The translations under genes and the position numbers were made by a program. Below are positions 45,274 through 57,123 of a DNA stretch of 64,000 nt, in pieces. How positions within the stretch are numbered: position 1 is the first letter of the stretch; the number at the start of each line of letters is the position of its first letter. The notes beneath the pieces were generated by a model, which was given only the letters and a program-made list of their open reading frames with translations, was not told where the DNA came from and searched no databases. Source of the DNA: Astropecten irregularis (lineage: Eukaryota > Echinodermata > Asteroidea > Paxillosida > Astropectinidae); contig OZ020244.1 of the NCBI GenBank assembly GCA_963971285.1, forward strand, positions 9,610,001 to 9,674,000, written 5' to 3'.

Positions 45274-46680
45274 CATTTAACATCAGTAGACAGACAACAC
45301 ATTAACAATTAAAGGGATGTTTTCCTAACCCACACTACTGTAGCAAGATTGCCCATTCATTGAGGGTTGTCTTTTATATGTTTTAATCGTTCACTGCTTC
45401 AGTCAGTGATTTGTTCTTCTTCTTTAAATGAATTCAATCAACCTCGGTTTTCTCAATATCAATTAATGTCAGTTCCCGTTCTGGTTTATTTGAAAGTGTT
45501 TTGATACAAAATAAGCCAGACCCCTTTGGGAGATTCCTGAAGTTGTGTTGCTACAATGATTAAATTGATCCTTCGGATATAGCAGCATACAGTAATGTCT
45601 GCTTTCATAGCTTCTGACTGAAAACCAAAAAAGTACAATTTAGGACACATGCCAAATGTAGGGCTGGAAAATGCAGGTCAGTTGAGTGCTGGTTCAGTAA
45701 CCGGGAGGGTTGCAGGTTCAAGTCCTCCTTCAATCAGGTTACTTGGGTCTTCTTGACTTGAGCAATTCCCGTCAACTTCCGAGGCCTTGCGTAGTTGTTT
45801 ATTTCAAATCATATTCATCTACTATCTTGTTCAAGGTTTTTCATAATAATTGTTAACAAGTTACAAAGACACTGTTTGATTTCCTCTATACTGAAAAGTT
45901 GTTCAAGTGACATACACAAGTGACATAAATGTCCACGTATAGTATAAAGTGCAGGTATTACTTCAAAGCACCAACACATAATCAGAACAAAAAGAATAAC
46001 TTTTGTGTACTTCACAAGTGCAAAAAAAGTACAAGAATTCATCACGATTTTCATAATTATCTTATTAAGAATATTGGCATTGACCGACTCAATCAAACAA
46101 ATCAATAACAGAAATATACACCATTGACTAAAACTCCTTCAATTTACATAAAATGTTGAATATGATTCAAACACAAGTACGATCACTTACAATCAATTCC
46201 TCACTTTTTTTTTACAATGAGTAGCCACTGGTTATAAATCCAACAGTCAAAAAGTGTGCTACTTTGGACTACAGCACAATAATGTACACGTATGTAGGAA
46301 ATAATGTTTATGTAAACAAAAAAGGAAAAATAAGTTAACATAAGCAGACGTCCCCCAGAATCAATTAAAATACCTTCATAAGTTCATATCAGAATCATGG
46401 AAGAAAAACCAACATTCTGAAATACTATTGTTGCATCAGCACTGCCACTAGTGCACTACTATTAGTAACGCAGTAGGATCAACTGAAAAAGTCTGAATTA
46501 TACAATGGAGGAGTATTTCCTCCGACCATGATTAAATTTATACTGAACATCATTAATAATAAAACAATTTGTTATTTATTATCCATGTTTAATTTATCAA
46601 ATAAATACATTGCTAGGCCCCCTATGGATAGATCCTAAATGAGGCAAAACTATACAAGATAATACAACCTACTCAACATA
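45274..46680 (-). other. Helentron 5' non-coding region, copy B
   Basis: It is aligned with copy A 11390-12714 with small indels, including the tRNA-like B box (45716-45726) and the ggccccctatggatagatcc word. Alignment stops at acaacctac and resumes after a 2.6-kb insertion complex at 49260. Confidence 0.7.
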
Positions 46681-46790
46681 GGCATAGCTTTACATGTTCA
46701 CATAGGCCTAGTAAGTAGTACAAGTACAACAGAACCACAACAAGAAGACATTATACAGCACAGGTTGAATAGTAACAACAATACACGGGT

Positions 46791-46986
46791 TTTACACTTC
46801 CAAAAAAGCGCATGCGTGATAGTGCCTCGTTTTGAAGTCGCGATCAAAACTGCCGAAGTGTAAACCCGTTTATTGTCTTCGACAATGGACGGGCTTACAC
46901 TTAGAAAAGTGCGCACGCGTGGAAGTGCCTCGTTTTGAAGTTGCGATCAAAATCCAAGATGGCCGCCATGGTGTAAACCCGTGTAT
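46791..46986. mobile_element. Two tandem palindromic MITEs (atacacgggtttacac family)
   Basis: Copy 1 spans about 46791-46874 and copy 2 about 46884-46986. Each has gggtttacac-type ends and the inner words gtgcctcgttttgaag and gcgatcaaaa, matching the element at 28742-28843. Confidence 0.75.
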
Positions 46987-47005
46987 GCCTAACGTTACGC
47001 CGGCC

Positions 47006-49259
47006 TCGATTTTTTTTTTCCCATGCGGTTCCGGCAGACCAATAGAGGGCGCCATGTATAGAAGGAAGATTCTATGAATAATGCATGTGAAGTTTTTACA
47101 ATCTATAATCAAGAAAGCGTGCGCGTGGATGGACAAGATGGAAGTACGTCGCGTACTAACGTGTTTTTGTACGCGTATACATCCACATAATACTGTGCTC
47201 GTTTTGTGGTGGATGGACTCCATTGTGAATTTTGATTTTTATCAGTAATGCATTGAAGAGACGATGTCCATTCTGGGCTCTAGTGTAGATAGACCCTGAT
47301 CGCGGACATAAAGACGTCATAAGCTAGTCGTGAACTGGTTTATACTAGTCATGCGTCGTACGTATATTTACGACGTGATTGTTTTAGTCGTGGAAGTGGA
47401 TGAGTTTTTAGCGATACTTCAAGGAGTTTGAACTTAAGAAATTTACCACTTTGCACGATTAATACGACGTAATATTCACGTCATTTCTCTGACCAGTTTG
47501 TATCGTCCGGTCATGTGTTTTCACCCGACATGTGTTTTCGCTCCCCAAATTCGACTCCCGTTTACCGCGAGATCGTGCAAGATTCTTTGTGATCAGTATC
47601 CCTGAAGTGATGACTACACTCAGGGCCATCTCCGACATTCAGGATGTTGAGAATAAAGTTTCCAGTCGTGAGTGATACTCAAAAGTTAAAAACTATGTGA
47701 TTTTGGGTGTATATTACTAATGCATTTTAAGGCTAATGTTCAAACGTTTATAAAAGACACAATCTGTGGTCAAATATTACAAACTAAACTGTCGTCTGCT
47801 CAAGCAACTTTCATTCTTCAGATGTCAGACGGCAGGTCATGTGACCCTGTTGCGATCTGGGTTTTTATGGCGTGCCAATGAGACAAAAGTGTTAAAGTCT
47901 TTCTCTAATCAGAGTGACAGTGTTTTGTTTTTCTCATTTAAATTTGAACTTTGATAAGCTGATGTATCCATATTTAGGCCTCTCATAATGATGCCAGATA
48001 TTATACAAAATGCTGTGATAATATTTCGCATCAAAGATAAACAATTAGATTTAATTTTATTTAAATTATCTATAATTCACAATCTTGGAACCAAGACTGT
48101 TTTAGAACCTTTTTAAAATAAACTCTATTGACCCAGTAAGAAGAATCGAGTCAGGACAATATTCCAGCCGTTTTTGAGTGACTTGGTACGCCATAGCTAC
48201 TCCGATGTCAATGAACTTTGCCACTCAGCCAAGGGGGTGAAAACACATGACGTTGCGTTTACATAGCGGAATTGGTGTCCCTGAAAATGACGGACAATAT
48301 TTTCAAAGAAAAGACTTAAACGTCGAGGATTTTTACAGATAATAATCTGGAAGTGTCCAGTTGAAAGGTGTGAGGAGTGATTTTCTGATATTCCATTTCG
48401 TTTCCATTTTTGAGAAACTTTCAGGGTTTTAGCCCATGCAGTAATCACTTGATCCATGGAGGATCCATGCCTGATCACACGCCCTATACAATAGCTAGAG
48501 AATCCCAATGTGATTGTGCTTACATAGTACATTTTGTACACAGCGCATAGGCCCTTAGGTCAAGATTCAGATGAAGGTTATCTGTGGTTGTGCATGCTCT
48601 CACACTTATAAATAAGCTTTGCAATCATACTACAGTAACACTAACACGTGCAGCCTAGGCCCATTTGCGTAATGGAGCCTGCGGCTGAACTGAACTGGAA
48701 GAAATGAGATCCTTAATTGCAGATCCTTAATTCAGATAAGAACAATGGGTATGTGAATCTATGCGGAAACATCATGTAAAAATCGTTCGTACTTTCACAA
48801 TATTTCGTTCGCATTTCTCGCGATAGCATGGGTTTCTTTATTGTTGACCATGCGCATGCTTCATAAGCACACTGTCAGACCACTAAATACAGACAGGCAG
48901 CGAGTGTGCATATCACGATCTTCAGTTCTCTGTGGACTTCGCTTTAATTTTGTCTCTGTCTCAATACATTGTATACATGTACAGCGCGTGTGGGCGTGGC
49001 GAAAACTGAACATGCATCATGTTTAACTGTTTTCTATTTATTTAAAGGTTTTTCTTAATCTTTGTATAAGTTTTTAAGGTTGTTGTTTAATTCTAAATGA
49101 TTGTTTTTATTTGTGTGAAGCGCCTTGAGCGTCAATTTTGACGGATTTGGCGCTATACAAGAATTATATATTATTATTATTATTATTCATGAGCAATGTG
49201 TCGTCTATAAAGGGCGCCCTCTATTGGCCTGCCGGAACGGTATGGGAAAAAAAATCGCA
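47006..49259. mobile_element. 2.25-kb TIR element with 8-bp target duplication, no recognised transposase
   Basis: The ends tcgatttttttttcccatgc and (other strand) tgcgattttttttcccatac continue inward through ttccggcag and ccaatagagggcgcc, about 55-60 bp in all. The flanks cgccggcc (46998-47005) and ccccggcc (49260-49267) match at 7 of 8, and copy A has ccccgctcggcc here. Inside, 47610-47667 could be a first exon (MTTLRAISDIQDVENKVSS, then gtgagt), and a LINE tail sits near the right end. A 114-codon minus frame at 48197-48541 has no recognised motif. Confidence 0.65.
49020..49190 (+). mobile_element. LINE 3'-tail fragment
   Basis: The sequence gaagcgccttgagcg ... ggatttggcgctatacaag followed by (att)n at about 49168-49188 is the classical 3' end of an L2/CR1-type LINE, similar in design to the 22431 end. 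No coding part remains. Confidence 0.6.
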
Positions 49260-49352
49260 CCCCGGCCATGCCCATGGACGTAAGAACACACTTCCCTTTG
49301 GTTTGCTTCAAATTATTTGTTAATTCCTCTTCAAACATATTATGGCAATCGC
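49260..49352 (-). other. Outer 5' end of Helentron copy B
   Basis: The words cctttggtttgc, caaattatttgttaa, ttcctcttcaaacat and ttatggcaat match copy A 12735-12826. Similarity ends there in both copies, although the flanks are unrelated. Confidence 0.6.
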
Positions 49353-49858
49353 AACAGACGCTAGTTTATTAAGACTTAGATGGTACATGTACCTCGCACT
49401 ACTCACTGAAATATACACAAAAACAAACATTTTTATTTTTCATAAAGCATTCATTCCAAAACTTACTTACTTCGCGTGGTGAATAACGTAACACTGTTGC
49501 TAGCTGTGAATAGATAGTTTTCCTCCAAGCTGTAGGTAGTAAACACTCTAACTGAGTCAAGATACACGACCAAAATGCACCCCGAAGTAAGCCCGTGTTC
49601 CAATTCTCTGGCTGCGGCTGCAAATTATGCAATTATATATGGCACCCACTAGCCATTGACTGCAGCCGTCGGAACGCGGCCTAAGACATGCGCAGAACGG
49701 TGGTTGTTGTACGGAAGCCGAATTGTGCCAGTTGATCTCTCAAGTTTTGTTTTATACATCGCGCACGTGCATATTATTTATTTGCATAATATCTGTCGGC
49801 CGCAATAGTCGCTATCGGATGAATGAATTTTTCTAGGCTAAACGCATACGATTTTTGA
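49353..49858. other. No gene recognised
   Basis: This may be host flank of Helentron copy B. It holds a short frame (49399-49632) without motifs. I see nothing else. Confidence 0.3.
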
Positions 49859-52800
49859 AGTAGCTCCTCATTCAAAAGTGGTAAGAGCTAGGATCATTCA
49901 TGATTCTTTCGCCAAAAGTCAATGTTAGGCAAGGTCTTTCCTTGTGACACAAACACACACACAACCAAAAGTTACGTGACTAAGATTAAAGGTGTACTCT
50001 TCTAAAGTATAAAACTTCATATCTTAATCAAATGTCTTTGTGTCTATAAGGTTATGACGATTTTTTTATATCATAAGCGGAAAAGCCATGTGTTCTGTTT
50101 TCAACAGACACAATCTCTAGTTGGCTTTTTCGATTTCAATCGGAAAAGGTATTGTTTTTGTTCTGATTTTTTTTCTCTTCTTCTTCTTCTTATTCTTGTC
50201 GTTTGAGTAACCATAGACTTTTTCTGGATGGCACTTCGGCTACTTTTACATTGCCGATTTTAACCAAACTTGGTCTGAAGGAAGTCCATAATTATAGGGT
50301 AGTTGTCTCCCGAAACTTTTCGTCATTGTGACGTCAGCAGGTGTCATGTGACAAGCAATTCAAATTTGATAATCAAAATCTTCAAAAATCAACAAAAAAT
50401 CAACGGTTTGAGATATTAAGTTAATTCTTTCACCAATTGTGATTGTTAGGCAGGGTCTTTCTTTGTGACACATTGCTTGACCTCTGTGACCTCTACTTCC
50501 GGTTAAACAGGAAGTAGCTCCTCATTTAAAAGTGGTAAGAGCTATGATCATGATTCCTTCACCAATAGACAATGTTAGGCAAGCTCTTTCTTTGTGACAC
50601 ATTGCTTGACCTCTGTGACCTCTACTTCCGGTCAAACAGGAAGTAGCTCCTCATTTAAAAGTGGTAAGAGCTATGATCATGATTCCTTCACCAATAGACA
50701 ATGTAAGGCAAGGTCTTTCAATTGTGACACATTGCTTGACCTCTGTGACCTCTACTTCCGGTCAAACAGGAAGTAGCTCCTCATTTAAAAGTGGTAAGAG
50801 CTACGATCATGATTCTTTTGTCAGAAGTCGATGTAAGGCAAGGTCTTTCTTTGTGACACAAATATTACCAATTCATGTGAGTTTATGATTAAAGGTGCAC
50901 ACTTCAAATGTATAAAACATAAGATCATAATCAACTGTCTTTGTGTGTATAAGGTAATGACAATTTTTTCAATAAAAACGGCAACGGAAAAGCCTTGTGT
51001 TCTGTTTTCAACAGACACAATCTCTAGTTTCTTCTTCCTCTTCTTGTCGTTTGAGTAACCATAGACTTTTTGAGGACGGCACTTTGGCTATTTTTAAAGT
51101 GCCGAATTTAACCAAACTTGGTCTGAAGGAAGTCCATATAGGGTAGTTGTCTCCCGAAACTTTTCGTTATTACGACTTCATCGGGTGTCATGTGACAAGC
51201 GATTTGAATTAAATAATCAAAATCTTTAAAAATCAACAAAAAATCAACGGTTTAAGATATTTAGTTCATTCTTTCACCAAAAGTGAATGTTAGGCCGGGT
51301 CTTTCTTTGTGACACATTGCTTGACCTCTGTGACCTCTACTTCCGGTCAAACAGGATGTAGCTCATTTAAAAGTGGTAAGAGCTAGGATCATGATTCTTT
51401 CACCAAAAGTCAATGTTAGGCAAGCTCTTTCATTTGTGTTACATTGCTTGACCTCTGTGACCTTAAACAGGAAGTACCTGCTCATTTAAAAGTGGTAAGA
51501 GCTAGGATCATGATTCTATCTTCAAAAGTTAGGCAAGGTCTTTCTTTGTGACACAAACATGACCAATTCACGTGAGTTTATGATTAAAGGAGCACACTTC
51601 AAATGTATAAAACATGTATAAAAGTGAATGTTAGGCAGGGTCTTTGTGACATTGCTTGACCTCTGTTAACCCCTACTTCCGGTCAAACAGGAAGTAGCTC
51701 ATTTAAAAATGGTAAGAGCTTTGATCATGATTCTTTCACCAAAAGTCAATGTTGGGCAAGGTCTTCCATTTGTGTTACATTGCTTGACCTCTTTGACCTT
51801 AACTTCCGGTCAAACAGGAAGTAGCTCCGTATTTAAAAGTGGTAAGAGCTTTGATCCTGATTCTTTCACCAAAAGGCAATGTTTCACAAGGTCTTTCATT
51901 GTGATACATTACTTGACCTCTGTGACCTCTACTTCCGGTCAAACAGGAAGCAGCTTCTGATGTCTTTGTGTGTGTAAGGTTATGACGATTTTTTCAATAA
52001 AAGCGGAAACAGAAAAGCCTTGTGTTCTGTTTTCAACACACAATCTCAAGTTTTTTGGCTTTTTCGCGCAAGCGAAAAGCCTTTATTGTTTGTTCTATTT
52101 TTTTTTCGTTTTTTTCCTCTTCCTCTTCTTGTCGCCGAAATTCCCATAAACAAAGCACAGGGGCGCATTGTAGACCCCTTTTTTGGCATTTTTAAACAGC
52201 CGATTTTAATCAAACTTGGTCCGAAGGACGTCCATATTGGGTAGTTGTGTGCCGAAACTGTTCGTTATCATGACGTCATCAAGTGTCACGTGACAAGCGA
52301 TTTGAATTTAATAATCAAAATATTTAAAAATCAACAAAAAATCAACCGTTTGAGATATTAACTTGATTCCTTCGCCATATGTCAATGTTAGGTAAGGTCT
52401 TTCTTTGTGACACATTGGTTGATCTCTGTGACCTATACTTCCGGTCAAACAGGAAGTAGCTCCTCATTTAAAAGTGGTAAGAGCTAGGATCATGATTCTT
52501 TCACCAAAAGTCCATGCTAGGCAAGGTCTTTCTATGTGACACATTGGTTAACCTCTGTGACCTCTACTTCCGGTCAAACAGGAAGTAGCTCCACATTTAA
52601 ATTTGGCAAGAGCTAGGATCATGATTCTTTCACCAAAAGTGCATGTTAGGCAAGGTCTTTCTTTGTGACACATTTCCTTGACCTCTCTGACCTGTACTTA
52701 CGGTCAAACCGGAAGTAGCTCCTTTAAAAGTGGTAAGAGGTAGGATCATGATTCTTTCACCAAAAGTCCATGTTAGGCAAGGTCTTTCTTTGTGACACAT

Positions 52801-53165
52801 TGCTTGACCTCTGTGACCTCTTCTTCCGGCCAAACAGGAAGTAGCTCCTCATTAGAAAGTGGTAAGAGCTAGGATCATGATTTTTTTTCATTTATTCATT
52901 GAGGGATCCCTTTCTTTGTATAGCATATTAAATATCTAAATATCAATTTAAAATATGCGGAAAAGTCTTATGTGCTGTTTCTAACAGCCATAAACTGTAT
53001 TCGTGAAATAACCACAAGGGAAACTGACCGAGTTATTTTAAGTCATTGAAAAGTGAACAAAGAAAAATTGACTGGAGCGGGATTCGAACCGGCGACCTCC
53101 TGAATACCGTACAGGCGCTCTTCCAACTGAGCCATCCAGCCATAAACTGTAGTTGTTTTTGTTTT
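49859..53165 (+). mobile_element. Array of HINE-like (non-autonomous Helentron-like) repeats, block 2
   Basis: At least three units follow each other, with junctions near 50122, 51029 and 52050. Each ends with a hairpin (ctgttttcaacag or ctgtttctaacag) and ctctagt or a variant. The next unit starts with ggctttttcg, then a T-rich tract, ccgattttaaccaaacttgg, gtagttgtctcccgaaac and several ~130-bp subrepeats. In block 1 the hairpin stem is GCTGTT/AACAGC; here it is also TCTGTT/AACAGA, a paired change. The last unit is interrupted by a SINE at 53000-53136. Confidence 0.7.
53000..53136 (-). mobile_element. tRNA-derived SINE, member 2, with 15-bp target duplication
   Basis: On the minus strand the head is gatggctcagttggaagagc (A box), then ggttcgaatcccgc (B box), and the tail is cagtttcccttgtggttatt. 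The 15-bp duplication cagccataaactgta lies at 52985-52999 and 53137-53151, within a HINE-like unit end. The tRNA-like part lacks a proper acceptor stem and anticodon loop, so this is not a tRNA gene. Confidence 0.85.
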
Positions 53166-55403
53166 TCTGGGTTTTTTTAGTTTCAGGTATTGCGATGCTT
53201 CTAGACAACCACACGAGCAAAGCTTGGAGTGTCAAAACTGGGCAACTGGAGTCTGACGAACCTTCTCAAGTTTTGTTGAGTGGCAGCTTCTTTGGTTAGA
53301 CCACAGTGCGCCCATGAACAATGTACATGTACATCAGTCTGCATAAGTTGCCATTGTCCTGCTTTGCAGCCTTGTGTTGTAGACCCATTTCCCACTGGAC
53401 ACGGTTGGACGGTCAGTTAGGAACAATACTTTGTTCATAACATGGGGATGATGCAGAAACCTGGACCAGATGAGATGAGTATCATGGACAGCTAACTGTG
53501 TGGTTACAAGGGTTGCTAAACATGGCAGAATCAGCGGAGACTGTCCTTGAAGCATTGGGACTTGGGTGATAAAAAAATTTTTTGAAGATGGGAGCTGGGG
53601 CCGATTTCAATTAACGCTAAAGCCCAAATCCATTGCTAAACGGATCAAGTTTTTCCATTTAAATATTGTGTTTGGGGAGTAACCATCCCTGTAATTTAAG
53701 GTTATTTTGCTGTTATTGTGAATAATGAATAAAATAAATCGCAACTTAAAATTAACATGATTTTGGTGGCTAATACAACTGTCTCGTTGGATTTCTTGAA
53801 AGCTTTGTTGCAATTTAAATAAATTTAGATGCATCTTTAATTTGCTGATTTATTTCTAGGTTGACCAGATAGGCCTAATAATTTACCACATGTAGTTTCA
53901 TCTTGCTCATAAAACAATTCCATCTTTGTCTTTCATTATTCCCTAAAAATGATTTCATTTAAGTTTAAGTTTTGACATGCCTATTAAATTTGCCGGTACA
54001 TCATCATAATCTTCCTCAGTATCATTGAAATATATGCTAAAATGTGTAAAAAAAATACCAAATTATTTATCCTAACTTCTTTATATACGCATGGGGACAC
54101 TCCAATTAGCTAAGATCAACTGTTTTAAAGTTGCCTTAACATTATACGAAAACCTGCTACAATTTTCACGGCCTATTATGTTTTGGCTAAGACCTTTTTT
54201 CTCGGTCAAGATGGGCGAATTATCTGCCGCTATGGTAACCGCTATCCTTTCTATATCTCATTCATGTGCACATGATTAGTTTCCTCCCATCTGGCTTGTG
54301 ACAAGTATTTTGCTAATTTCCGATGATATGACACACGTGTACGCGCGTTAACACATAACATCCGGGAAATTGTCAACTTCGTACGCATTTTATGCGGCGA
54401 CCACATACATCACTGCACGGGAAACCTCAGCGTTGACACTGAGTATGAGGTTGCGGTTAGCTTTCAGTTTTTCTTTATTTTTTCGGAGGCCGAAAATCAA
54501 ACTTTTAGAAGGGTTTTTCTCGTAAACGTGCAACTTTTGCACTTACGGACTTGTTGTGGCATGTTCAGTATGGTTCAATCTGTCTATGCCAAAATCAGGT
54601 TGCCTACAAAAGGTTAGACAAACGTGCACAATACAGACGGCCTGCTTGTGGTCTGGCCTGTGCCACGAGCTCAGCTGACCGGCGTGCTGAGATGACCGGA
54701 TTGCGAAATCGGTCAGCTAGGCACGTAACCAACCAACACGGGCTGAACTGCATGGCGTACGAGGCTGACCGGGCGAGCACGTATTGACCCTATGGAACCG
54801 CTGGACAGAGGGCAATTTGAGATTTAAAAAGAATAGCTGCCGCTGCATTCGAAAGTCAAAAATACCACACTTTTGAAATAATCATGCTACGCAAGTTTTT
54901 TTTACACAGCCAAGATAAAAAATTTAAGTTCATCGTAACTTGTATCCAGTGAGTTTCATTAACACTGGGCCTATATCATGGCTGTCTGCGGTTTTTTTCT
55001 CCTAGAATCAGAACGCGTCAAGTTTGAACGTTAGACCACCGGTCACAGACAATTTCTTTAAAAAGGTGGAGGATGTGTGGATGTTGAGGGGAAAATTAGA
55101 TTAATTATGATAAAATTAAAGCACATGATCATAATAAAAATCAAAGCAAAAACCAGGGAAAACAATATGGGTCAGCAAAGTCACTGTGTTGATGATCATG
55201 GCAGAGACTTGTCACAAGATGTTTTGGAAGGGGTGTCTACAGTCTGCTGCAATGCTAAAACATACACTCTAAAAACTGTGTTTAGCGACCAAACACTATT
55301 TTACAGCTAAACGTGTCAAATACCTAAACGGTAACGTCTTTGGTGTTATAATTTCTAAACACTCTGAACACTTTGTCGCAGTCCCTTTAGGAGGCTCTGC
55401 GCT
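53166..55403. other. No gene recognised
   Basis: Short frames on both strands have no recognisable motif. CpG-richer patches occur near 54180-54420 and 54650-54780. I see no repeats shared with the rest of the window. Confidence 0.3.
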
Positions 55404-55410
55404 GATTGGC
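55404..55410 (-). promoter_or_regulatory. Inverted CCAAT box upstream of a candidate first exon
   Basis: gattggc, the complement of an NF-Y type CCAAT box, lies about 114 bp upstream of the ATG at 55524 in locally CpG-richer DNA. There is no clear TATA box. Confidence 0.3.
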
Positions 55411-55523
55411 TGTTTAAAAAGTTTGAGTGCCCGCGCAAAAAAAGTTTACAGCCGACATCTTGTTTTCAACGGATAATTTGCCTGGCGACGTGACGGTCTG
55501 TCGTGGCACTGAGACTGAGTGGG

Positions 55524-55584
55524 ATGGACTTTTTCCAGTCTCTTCGGGCGAAACCTGCCCCAGAAATTATAGAAACTCTACGTG
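55524..55584 (+). CDS. Candidate first coding exon of an unidentified gene
   Basis: The ATG opens MDFFQSLRAKPAPEIIETLR and is followed at once by a strong donor (cgtg then gtaagt). An upstream CCAAT box and CpG-rich leader fit a promoter. Downstream, the next 3 kb is filled with Gypsy gag and LTR sequence, so the second exon may be displaced or lost. The protein is not recognised; host or transposon origin is open. Confidence 0.35.
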
Positions 55585-55922
55585 GTAAGTTAAGGAGTAA
55601 TATATCTTTCAAAGTTTTGTTGTTTTGGAAATTATTGCCAGTGAAAATGGGAAACTCGTGACGTTAGGTTCAGTAGCCTAGTAAGGACGTTAGGAGTAGG
55701 CCTAGGCTAGGCCTATGCGAACGACAACCGTTACTGGCCGCTAGGCTAGTGTAGGCCTAACGTTAGTAGGCCTACACATTGTACAATATGCGGGAGAGGT
55801 TTTTTTGCCTCCGTTGGCCCGAGTAAAAATCCTGTGATTTTACCTCTATTGAGAAGTCCTTCACGGAACTGTGACCTGCTGGTCGTACACTACGGGCCTA
55901 AGCGCTTAATCATTGCTGAACG

Positions 55923-56140
55923 ATGATGCTGGGTGAGGCAGTAGTTCAGTATGCAGTGGAACTCCAAACACTTGTAAGTCCATGCAAGTTTGGATCCTTC
56001 CTTGACGAGGCCCTCCGTGATAGACTCCCTTGCGGGATTCGCAGTGAGTACATCCAGAAAAGTCTGCTGACGAAGGATGGGCTAACCTTCCAGAAAGCCA
56101 TTGAACTGGCGAAGACGCTCGAAAAGGCCACGAAAAATAT
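55923..56140 (+). pseudogene. Ty3/Gypsy gag fragment
   Basis: AVVQYAVELQTLVSPCKFGS, FLDEALRDRLPCGIRSEYIQ and KAIELAKTLEKATKN form the typical capsid C-terminal pattern of Gypsy Gag (a delocalised helix motif with LRDR.VCG.. and a following A..IA.. helix). The frame runs on to 56285, but past 56140 it enters LTR-like sequence. No zinc knuckle, protease or pol follows. Confidence 0.7.
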
Positions 56141-57123
56141 TGTGGCGGAATCTCCTAACCCGATTCGTTCTCCGGACCTGGGACTACTCGAAGCAGTCTT
56201 AGGGCGGAGGGATGTGGATTTGTTTCGGTGGAAATATACCGCCGATTATGATGACTGTGATTATTATCTGACAATTGCACAATGACCTGTAAGGAAATTG
56301 TCGAATTTATTCACCAATAATCAAGAAATATACAATAATTGGAATAAAATCACTGTTTTTTTTGGTTTGTTTTTTACCAGGGCTTAGTAATACAAGCTGA
56401 TTGCAGCACCCGACAATGAACAGCATTAGCAATGTGTCTCACCATTAGCAATGCACTCAGGGATTAGCAATACAGCCGGCCCAGTATGAGCAATGTGTCT
56501 CCCAATTAGCAATGCACGTCTGTATTACCAATGTAACTCGGCATTAGCAGTGCGCCCTGCAATTACCATTGCACGCGCAGCTCAGCATCAAAGCATCCAC
56601 AATTACCATTAGCCATTGCAGTAGCGTATAGCATTGCACTCGTTATGCACCAAGCATGAGAGGTAGTGTTCACCAAGTACTGCGTTATTAGCCTTGTACA
56701 AGAAACACATGCTATACTAGCACAACCCAGCACAGCTACTACTCAACGAAACCACGCAATTACCATCGCACTAAGAGCAGCCGTCTGTCTGCTGTGCAGC
56801 TCGAGAGTCGAGACTCTACAAAAATCAAACTGCCTTATCTCTATTGCATATACACGTACCTCCCAGGTACACTCGCACACTGCACAAAACACCATAGTGC
56901 ACTTAACCTATGGGCCCTTACCAACCAATGGCATTACGCACTGAGCTGCAGACCACATCCATCTACTCACACACACTATATGCACTGTATACAGGTCACT
57001 CACAAACTAATACCACTGTCCATAACTCCATACACTTTCCGTTGCAAAGGCCCAAGCATGGCGGAGTATGCCCCCATACACCATAAGCCATAACAAACAA
57101 TAAGGAAAGTGTTGTTCCTAACA
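56141..57123. mobile_element. LTR-like sequence related to the 28978 solo LTR
   Basis: It starts TGTGGCGGAATC directly after the gag fragment and could end at GTTCCTAACA. It shares gtttcggtggaaatataccgcc-type sequence with the LTR at 28978. The interior has repeated attagcaatgc / attaccattgc words (about 56420-56640). No matching target duplication was found, so its limits are uncertain. Confidence 0.4.

Larger units (their letters stand above)
18336..49352 (-). mobile_element. Helentron-type transposon, copy B, split by many insertions
   Basis: Modules occur in the same order and strand as in copy A: 5' region 49352-49260 and 46680-45274, N-terminal frame 44243-41768, middle part 34129-30227, helicase pieces 28977-28844 and 20301-19848, endonuclease 19875-19311, minisatellite 18585-18336. 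Interruptions are the element 47006-49259, LTR 44284-45273, the DDE element 34134-41763, LTR 28978-30222 and MITE 28742-28843. In addition, the block 20302-28735 replaces about 1.9 kb of helicase and contains a LINE, a gene fragment and a MULE-like element. That block could also mean that two separate Helentron copies are involved. Confidence 0.7.

Noticed and set aside
48197..48541. 114-codon minus-strand open frame inside the 47006 element
   Set aside because: No motif of any transposase or host family; kept only as a remark.
53065..53140. tRNA gene
   Set aside because: A and B boxes are good, but the acceptor stem is formed only with the target duplication and the anticodon loop lacks T33; the tail and 15-bp duplication show a SINE.
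56141..57123. Joining gag at 55923 and the LTR at 57241 into one element
   Set aside because: The 57241 LTR has its own 4-bp duplication and no pol sequence lies between, so they are separate insertions.
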